This document shows, one piece after another, positions 56,480 to 64,000 of a stretch of DNA of 64,000 nucleotides. A model generated the notes under the pieces. The model ran no database searches. It had not been told where the DNA came from and saw only the letters and a list, made by a program, of their open reading frames with translations. Made by a program: the position numbers and the translations under genes. Source of the stretch: Eurosta solidaginis (lineage: Eukaryota; Arthropoda; Insecta; Diptera; Tephritidae); assembly GCF_040869045.1 (NCBI RefSeq), contig NC_090319.1, forward strand, positions 358,253,739 through 358,317,738. Direction: 5' to 3'. The first letter of the stretch is position 1. Each line of letters opens with the position of its first letter.

Positions 56480-57115
56480 TTTTTGCGAAGAGCCCTGTCG
56501 GCTTTTTATCGAACACAACCGACACCGAGAAGCCTTTGTTGTTTCTACTATCGGCTTAGTATCGGTAGCGAATACTTACCGTCGAGTTATAGGTTTGTAG
56601 TCGACTGTTATTGTCTAATCATCCGCTCTTTATTGGTTACTTTTCAGCTTGTTAAAGACGGGTTACAGATTTGTCATCGATTTTATATTGAGGTTGCATC
56701 ATACGAATACTGTTATATAACAAACCAATTAGTTATCGTTGACTGAAGGATAACACGCCGATGACAAGTTGTTACTAATTCCGATAATTTTTTTTATAGC
56801 AAATCGATAGCTTTTGGATAACAAATCGATAACTATTCGTTAATTAATTGGCTACACTCTGACAACAAATCGATAACAAAAAGATAACTTTTTGATATCA
56901 GGGAACTGGTCGGTCAATAAAGACCTCACGTAGTGTACTTTTTGATATTATATCGATAACTTTTCGAGAAACAATCGATTATTTCTCGATAATTTATCGG
57001 TAAATGATTTTATAGGTTTTAAATAATTTAATAATAAACGATACATATTTGTGAAAAATAGATAGCTTTTTTACAGTAAATGGATACAAATCAGATGACA
57101 CGTTGATACAAATTT
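56480..57115. repeat. CGATA-rich array with upstream GC-richer flank
   Basis: From about 56805 follow AAATCGATAGCTTTTGGATA, AAATCGATAACTATTCG, AACAAATCGATAACAAAAAG and TATATCGATAACTTTTCGAG, with at least five CGATA words plus ATCGATT variants. It is the same unit as the array at 19915. A 38-bp LINE-derived insertion interrupts it. Confidence 0.65.
56899..56936 (-). mobile_element. 38-bp LINE 3'-end insertion with 12-bp target duplication
   Basis: Read on the minus strand, ACACTACGTGAGGTCTTTAT and TGACCGACCAGTTC match the last bases of the RNase H LINE 3' ends at 52593-52650 and 12745-12800. The perfect 12-bp direct repeat ACTTTTTGATAT flanks it (56887-56898 and 56937-56948). This is an extremely 5'-truncated retrotransposition event within the CGATA array. 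Confidence 0.8.
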
Positions 57116-57186
57116 TTAGCCTTTTTTTTCGAAACCAAATTTACAACACGACTGAACCGTGTCGAGAATACACGTATACTAAACCT

Positions 57187-57365
57187 CTACTTTCCTTTCC
57201 TTTCCTTTCCTTTCCTTGCCTTTCCTTTCCTTTCCTTTCCTTTCCTTTTCTTTCCTTTCCTTTCCTTTCCTTTCCTTTCCTTTCCTTTCCTTTCCTTTCC
57301 TTTCCTTTTCTTTCCTTTCCTTCCCTTTTCTTTCCTTTCCTTTCCTTTTCCTTCCTTTCATTTCA
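57187..57365. repeat. (TTTCC)n microsatellite
   Basis: About 175 bp of almost pure CCTTT pentamers, with a few variants (TTGCC, TTTTC, TTCCC), followed by degenerate pyrimidine-rich sequence to about 57415. The Phe/Leu/Ser-Pro frames on the plus strand and Lys/Gly/Arg-Glu frame on the minus strand are products of the repeat. Confidence 0.95.
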
Positions 57366-57415
57366 TTTCTATTTATTTTCTTTACTCGCCTTTACTTTCC
57401 TTGCCTTGCCTCCAT

Positions 57416-58009
57416 TTGCTGTATGATTTCACTCATACCAACTCTACCACAGATATTTTTCCCACATTACGCTACAGTGTAGTGCCTACACTAACGCCTA
57501 CATGCTGCATTCAATTTGAATTTCTATATATAAACGTTAAAATGCATGTAAATGTGACATCTCTAAAACTATTCGATTCCACTATTCATTAGTACGAAAG
57601 TTGACTCTAACGCCTAACAACAATAAAAATGTTAATTCAAGTAAACGCTTAACAACCCTTTAATTGTATAATTATTCTTGACAAGCACAAAATCGTTTTA
57701 AGTCATTTTTAATTTTCATTTTTATTTCCAAATTTGACATGTTTACAATGCGACATTTTTTCCCAAGCGAAATCGACAAAACCCCAATAGCTCACAATAA
57801 TTGAAGCGTAACCAATATGCACATACATATACATTTGTAAAAACAGAGTACTGTTAGTAAATGTAAATAAAAACAAATTAACAAAAAACAAATGCACTAA
57901 TATTCAAGTATAGGAATAAAAAAATAAAAATTGATGTTGCTAACGCTATAATCTCTGCTGCTTTTTAGAGTTTTGAAATCACGAAAGGTTTTTAATACAT
58001 GAAGGACCA
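57416..58009. other. Unassigned AT-rich DNA
   Basis: No gene or element recognised. Confidence 0.3.
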
Positions 58010-58130
58010 GGTGGAAAACGATTTAAACTCCCTTGGTGTGACCAACTGGCGCCGGTTGGCAGAGAGAAAGAGCGACTGGCGCTCCTTGTTGGACGGCCAT
58101 AACCGTTTAAACGGTTAAGCGCCAATTAAG
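58010..58130 (+). pseudogene. LINE polymerase C-terminal fragment
   Basis: The plus strand encodes QVENDLNSLGVTNWRRLAER, then KSDWRSLLDGHNRLNG and a stop. It is the extreme C-terminus of the LINE whose preceding part is seen on the minus strand at 10810-11110 (NDLNSLGVTNWRQL, LLDGHN). Only about 40 codons remain, with no catalytic part. Confidence 0.6.
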
Positions 58131-59442
58131 ACTGTATCACAATGTTACAAGCAAGTAATTTTAAAGAGGATAACTTCGTAAAGAAAATATTGCCTTAAGT
58201 ATTCTTCTGCTTTGAAAACTTTTGAAATTTGGAATAGTCTTAATAAGCTTAAGTATGTATTTCGATAATAAATAAGTTCCCTGCAGAAACGATGGCAGAC
58301 ACTCATGCAAGGCGACGGTTTCTACTAAAGGTTTAATCCTCTTAAGACTTCCTCACATCTACCAACAGCGCTTAAGTTTAAACTGTACGTACAGAACACC
58401 TTAAGCAAATTCTATTCAAATTCCAAAAACATTAACGATATGCTAGTTCACACTTACGCAGAGCTATCACATCAAAGGCCGGAACTAGGCCTAATTCTGT
58501 CCCCTCGCTGTGCTCTTAACGGACACTTTTAACATTGTGATAACGCACGGAATGGCAATTGCCCCTATTTGCAGACCTTTTGAATACGTTTTAACTGCTC
58601 CTTTCGTGGGTGAATCTGAAATGGACGCAGCCTTTGATTAATTTATTTAAATATTTATAGCTCATACTTCAGCGCTGTTGGCACAGGTATGGAATTTAAA
58701 TGTCCCGCTCTGCGTCCGATAAGCACCAGTTTGGTGGAAGTCATTGTCTCATATTTCTCTGCAGGTGACATTGCAATGAATTATTAAAGTGCTATAGCTA
58801 CTTAGATAATCGTTACGTAGCAACGATATAGTTTCTAAACAGAACGATCTCAAGCTTGGATAAATCCTTCGGAGATCCAAGTGAGTTGCCACATACATAC
58901 TTTCGCATAGTGCTGGCAATAGCTGGGTAATCGAGCATAAAGTTACTCTATGATCATTGATAAATCAACCTTTGTGAACCCAATCATTTCGGCAGACCTC
59001 CTGCCATCCACTTCGGACAGAATTATCTTGATACCCTACAAAAGGTGATGTCCCCCAACGCTTGCTGAACTTATTCGAGGTCCATTTATACAGGAGCAGA
59101 CTGCAAGTGGCCAGGGGAATCTCGAAATCCCTACAGCCAGTTCAATTGTACCGATGCGGGCTAAGAGGTTCACTTGGCAGTTTTTCATAAAAGACAGTCT
59201 TAATCATAAAATAGTTCGATGTAATGACAAGCGTGGTTAGGCACTCCCAGACTCAAATTATTTGCCCGAAATTGCGTTGATGAAGAAAATTCTAGAAGCA
59301 ACATTTTATATGCAATATAGCGATCTTATTGCAGACTTTGCTCTTGCTCTTATTTTTATGCAAGCTCTTACGCTGAGAGAAAAATTTCGGTTTACATAAA
59401 AAGAAAATTAACTCTATCTACATGTGCAAGTATTTTAAATCT
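58131..59442. other. Unassigned DNA with possible LINE-like phrases
   Basis: A GC-richer stretch at 58470-58630 reads LNGHF and GNCPYLQTF across stops, faintly like the cysteine/histidine tail of LINE proteins. Another GC-richer stretch lies at 59000-59190. Neither is clear enough to call. Confidence 0.25.
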
Positions 59443-61948
59443 AACAAGTAAGGAAGGCTAAGTTCGGGTGTAACCGAACATTACATACTCAGTTGAGAGC
59501 TATGGAGACAAAATAAGGAAAATCACCATGTAGGAAAATGAACCTAGGGTAATCCTGGAATGTGGTTGTATGACATGTGTATCAAATGGAAGGTATTAAA
59601 GAGCATTTTAAGAGAGAGTAGGCCATAGTTCTATGGATGGACGCCATTTAGGGATATCGCCATAAAGGTGGACCAGGGCTGACTCTAGAATTTGTTTGTA
59701 CGATATGGGTATCAAATGAAAGGTGTTACTGAGCATTTTAAGAGGGAGTGGGCCTTAGGTCTATCGGTGGACGCCTTTTCGAGATATCGCCATTAAGGTG
59801 GACCAGGGGTGACTCTAGAATGTGTTTGTACAATATGGGTATCAAATGAAAGATTTTAATGAGTATTTTGAAAAGGAATAATCCTTAGTTCCATAGGTGG
59901 ACGCCGTTTCGAGATATCGCCATAAAGGTGGACCAAGGGTGTCTCTAGAATGTGTTTGTACGATATGGGAATCAAATGAGAGGTGTTGCTGACCATTTTG
60001 AGAGGGAGTGGGCATTAGGTCTATAGGTGGACGCCTTTTCGAGATATCGCCATTAGGGTGGGCCAGGGGTGACTCTAGAATGTGTTTGTATGATATGGGT
60101 ATCAAATGAAAGATGGTAATGAGTATTTTAAAAGGGAGTAATCCTTAATTCTATAGGTGGACGCCTTTTCGAGATATCGGCATAAAGGTGGGCCAAGGGT
60201 GACTCTAGAATGTTTGTACGATATGGGTATCAAACGAAAGGTGTTACTGATCATTTTAAGAGGGAGTGGGCATGAGGTCTATAGGTGGACGCCTTTTCGA
60301 GATATCGTCATTAGGGTGGGCCAGGGGTGACTCTAGAATGTGTTTGTACGATATGGGTATCAAACGAAAGGTGTTACTGAGCATTTTAAGAGGGAGTGGG
60401 TATTAGGTCTATAGGTGGACGCCTTTTCGAGATATCGCCATTAGGGTGGGCCAGGGGTGACTCTAGAATGTGTTTGTACGATATGGGTATCAAATGAAAG
60501 GTGGTAAAGAGTATTTTAAAAGGGAGTAATCCTTAGTTCTATAGGTGGACGCCTTTTCGAGATATCGCCATAAAGGTGGACCAAGGGTGACTCTAGAATG
60601 TTTGTACGATATGGGTATCAAACGAAAGGTGTTACTGAGCATTTTAAGAGGGAGTGGGCATTAGGTCTATAGGTGGACGCCTTTTCGAGATATCGCCATT
60701 AGGGTGGGCCAGGGGTGACTCTAGAATGTTTGTACGATATGGGTATCAAACGAAAGGTGTTACTGAGCATTTTAAGAGGGAGTGGACATTAGGTCTATAG
60801 GTGGACGCCTTTTCGAGATATCGCCATTAGGGTGGGCCAGGGGTGACTCTAGAATGTGTTTGTACGATATGGATATCAAATTAAAGGTATTAATGAGGGT
60901 TTTAAAAGCGAGTGGCCCTTAGATGTATATGTGAAGGCGTTCTCGCGATATCGACCAAAATATGGACCAGGTGATCCAGAAAATCATCTGTCGGGTACTG
61001 CTAATTTATTTATATGTGCAATACCACTAACAGTATTCCTGCCAAGATTCCAAGGGCTGTTGATTTCGCCTTGTATAACTTTTTCATTTTCTTCTACTTA
61101 ATATGGCCCATTTTACAAAGTTTTTTCCAAAGTTATATTTTGCGTCAATAAGCGAATCCAGTTACCATGTTTCATCCCTTTTTTCGTATTTGGTATAGAA
61201 TTATGGCATTTTTTTCATTTTTCGTAATTTTCGATATCGATAAAGTGGGCGTGGTTATGGTCGAATTTCGGCCATTTTTTATACCAAGATAAAGTGAGTT
61301 CAGATAAGTACGTGGGCTAAGTTTAGTAAAGATATATCGGTTTTTGCTCAAGTTATTGTGTTAACGGCCGAGCGGAAGGACAGACGGTGGACTGTGTATA
61401 AAAACTGGGCGTAGCTTCCACCGATTTCGCCCATTTTCACAGAGAAGAGTTACCGTCATAGAATCTATGCCTCTACCAAATTTGAGAAGGTTTGGTAAAT
61501 TTTTGTTCGACATTATGGCGGAGCCACGCCATTGTCCAAAATCTTACTAATTTTCTATTCTGCGTCATAACGTCAACCCATCTACCAAGTTTATCGCTTT
61601 AACCGCCTTTGACAATGAATTATCGCATTTTTTCGGTTTTTTGAAATTTTCGATATCGAAAAAGTGGGCGTGGTATCGTTCATTTTAAATAGCGATCTGA
61701 GATGAGTGCCTAGGAATCTACATACCAAATTTCATCAAGATACCTCAAAATTTACTCAAGTTATCGTGTTAACGGACAGACGGACGGACGGACGGACGGA
61801 CGGACATGGCTCAATCAAATTTTTTTTCGATACTGATGATTTTGATATATGGAAGTCTATATCTATCTCGATTCCTTTATACCTGTACAACCAACCGTTA
61901 TCCAATCAAAGTTAATATACTCTGTGAGCAGAGCTCACAGTATAAAAA
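59443..61948 (-). mobile_element. Family A repeat with expanded array, body deleted
   Basis: Left end AACAAGTAAGGAAGG with the hairpin TTCGGGTGTAACCGAA. Ten tandem units follow, then the body as in the copy at 6527. A ~0.4-kb block present in that copy (about 9090-9455) is missing at 61512. (GGAC)6-7 lies at about 61775-61805. The far end reads CTGTGAGCAGAGCTCACAGTATAAAA, altered from the usual GAGCTCTGCTCAACTGAGTA. Confidence 0.85.
59565..60925. repeat. ~128-bp tandem repeat array, about 10 units
   Basis: GGACGCC landmarks lie at about 59640, 59770, 59900, 60030, 60160, 60288, 60418, 60548, 60676 and 60804, with spacing of 126-130 bp. The order of variant units (CATTTAGGG first, then CCGTTTCGAG, then the CATGAGGTC unit) parallels the array at 6645-8530, so both derive from one expanded ancestor. 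The 383-bp trimer duplication is absent here. Confidence 0.95.
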
Positions 61949-63004
61949 TTTTTAAATAGCTGCTTATTTTTGGCAGGCCTGCAATTCTGGAAATCGATTT
62001 GGCGAAAACTTTATATGGAATTTCGCCGAAATATTGATTAATTTATTCAGCAACGATTAGCGTTATACTAACAACACCAACATAAGTTAGCCTTTTCAAC
62101 ATTTACGGCAAAGCTTTTGACAAGTTTTAATACTTCTAAGAGTTTAAAAATAATTTAAGTTTTGGGTTATATTAAGAAACACTCAGACTTCGTTTTAGTG
62201 TTGCTGTATTTTGATTTCAGTATTAAACTTTCAAATATGTACATCATACACAATATAAGATTTTCACTCTCTCAATATATTGCGGTTGAGCATCGTTACA
62301 GTTACTCCGCAAAGCAAAGAATTTACGCTCAAGCAAATTTTGAGTGAATTGAAGATTGAACTCAATGCTGGCTATATTTAACTCAGAGCTCTTTTTGAGT
62401 ATTAAAAGAAACTCATTATATATGCTTGCATGCTTGAGTAACTAAGCACATGTACACGCAATTAAATAAAGCAGCAACAATATACCAATATAACTATTGC
62501 TATTGGATACTGTTCTCTGGCCTCTGGCCTGTGATCGACTTTAACTACTGCAATTTTCTGATTGCGCTCATAATGAAGTTAATAGCAGCTAGCAAAACCG
62601 GTTAAATTTGTATCATTGCAAAATTGTAAAATATTCCATTCGAACATACATATATTTATATGTATTAACGACTATAAAAGTACGAAACGATAAATAGACA
62701 AAAAAAGCTGCAGGAAATTGTTGTAAGTATAATAACTGATTTTAAAGTCCATTCAATGTGCGTGAGAAGCAATAACGATAGTACGGTTAATAAATTTCAA
62801 AATCGAATTAAGAGAGTGCTACAATTTTTTATTATTGCATTAAAAGTAGAGGCAGTTAATTTGAAACCAGTTACTGGAAAAATATTCTTACTATTCAATT
62901 TTAATATGTAAATAAGTTTAAAAAAAAATTGCTTAAAATCCAATAGCAATTTTATGACGGAAACGAATTTCGGTGGAAAATTACGTTTTTTTCTTTCATT
63001 TAGA
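61949..63004. other. Unassigned AT-rich DNA
   Basis: No gene or element recognised. Confidence 0.3.
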
Positions 63005-63400
63005 CAAGGCGAATTCAGTCCCAGGTGTTGTTAACCCAACAGCTGATTGCTTCTTTTTGATTATTTTCCATGCAGCGCCTTGTACTACTGTCAGTTAATC
63101 GAAATCAATGAAAAAATTATTTTGACTTGACATTCTCCTTAGCGGCGGATTGGTTTAATTCGCTTTGCCACCACCTGGTATAGATTCGCCTTGGTTTTGC
63201 CTAAATGCAAGGCGCATCCATACCAGGTGGTGGCAAAGCGAATTAAACCAATCCGCCGTGCAGGAGAATGTAGAATCAAAAGAAAATTTTAATTGATTTC
63301 GATTAACTGACATATTAAGGTATAAGGCGCTGATTGGAAAATAATCAAGAAGAAACAATCAGCTGTTGGGATAACAACACCTGGTACTGAATTCGCCTTG
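63005..63400. mobile_element. Foldback element, ~190-bp arms with almost no loop
   Basis: The left arm begins CAAGGCGAATTCAGTCCCAG and contains AACAGCTGATTG and GCGGATTGGTTTAATTCGC. The right arm is its inverse and ends AATTCGCCTTG at 63400. The central hairpin GATTCGCCTTGG...CAAGGCGCATC has a loop of about a dozen bases. The CAAGGCG word therefore marks both outer ends and both sides of the centre, as if two inverted copies were joined. No target duplication is evident and there is no coding. Confidence 0.85.
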
Positions 63401-64000
63401 AGCAAAACGTACTAGAAATATGAAGAATGTCGTTTTATTCCAAAGATAAGTGGAAGGCAAAAAGTAAATTTACAGTTTCCTCGAAATTTCTGTCCATCTA
63501 CTAAATTGATTGCCCTTAAATGAAACAAAACCTAAAATAAATCTTAAAAGCATTACCCGATATAGTAATTAATGATTGTAAATTCCATTAAAATATCATT
63601 TTGGTTATGGACTATTAAATGTAGTTAAGAGAATTTCGCAATTAATAACGAGCAATAAGTCGCATTCCTTTTTCAGATACATAAAAAGTTGAAGACGCAC
63701 AAAATTGCATGGTGTTTGTATCGGTTCTGATGATAATATTGCTTGTAAGCTGAAGTCAAAGAACTCAGAAGACGATTTCAAGGTAAACAAGTGAAAGGAT
63801 CTTACAGCCAATTATTTTGTAATCATTCGCAACGAGTTTAGAATGGAAATTTAGTTTGTAGATGAATAACTTGTTTGAATGCAAGAGAAAAAACTACACG
63901 GAAAGGGAATAGTATCGGTGCTACGAGCGCAGCGAAGAATGCTTTAAGAAATTATTTTACGTTGTTTAGCTTTTGCTTAGCTCGTTAGCGGTTATTGGAA
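63401..64000. other. Unassigned AT-rich DNA
   Basis: No gene or element recognised. Confidence 0.3.

Noticed and set aside
57103..57482. Frames of 88-107 codons rich in Phe-Leu-Ser
   Set aside because: They are translations of the TTTCC microsatellite.

Overview
This is an AT-rich stretch of insect nuclear DNA, most likely from a higher fly (Diptera). A tephritid fruit fly is my best guess, from general familiarity with these repeats and not from a search. I recognise no intact host gene, no rRNA gene and no convincing functional tRNA gene. Almost every supported feature is a transposable element or a repeat. The longer reading frames are transposon-coding relics, or repeat and low-complexity shadows.

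Layout. 0-0.6 kb: a truncated solo LTR split by a hAT-type MITE. 1.4-3.0 kb: an inverted-repeat element with a PIF/Harbinger transposase relic and a second MITE inside. 3.0-5.6 kb: a Helitron fragment, a family B fragment and a family A copy. 5.85-10.8 kb: a Helitron split by a 3.4-kb family A copy that carries fourteen ~128-bp tandem units. 10.8-14.0 kb: LINE and CAA-tailed retroposon relics. 14.35-15.2 kb: a complete Helitron. 15.9-19.3 kb: a family A' copy with a Jockey-like LINE and a Helitron nested in it. 19.9-21.1 kb: a CGATA-rich array, a Jockey fragment and a MITE. 21.7-28.2 kb: two copies of a TA-flanked foldback element (family C). One hosts a foldback and a Helitron. The other hosts an RNase H LINE, itself hit by a SINE-containing insertion, plus a family A copy. 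28.7-44.7 kb: MITEs, family A copies, Harbinger and LINE relics, a solo LTR and a Helitron. 44.8-54.0 kb: family A, family B and A' copies, an RNase H LINE and a solo LTR. 55.8-64 kb: a solo LTR, a second CGATA-rich array containing a 38-bp LINE-tail insertion, a TTTCC microsatellite, a second large tandem-array family A copy and a foldback element.

Names used here. Family A is a ~1.5-1.8 kb repeat (plus tandem array) bounded by AACAAGTAAGG with a TTCGG...CCGAA hairpin at one end and CTCAGCTGAGTATAAAA at the other. It contains a (GGAC)n stretch and many GGGCGTGG motifs. A' is a diverged relative. Family B shares the hairpin-plus-CTTACTTGTT end but has a different body. Their architecture resembles dipteran mini-me / DINE-1 / Helentron-associated elements; that assignment is inference. 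Strand for A and B is given so that the hairpin-CTTACTTGTT end is the 3' end.

The most informative material is the insertion history. Target-site duplications, empty sites and matching residual lengths let many insertions be ordered. A ~128-bp module is shared between classical-looking Helitrons and family A and has expanded from zero to fourteen copies. No new functional gene system was found.
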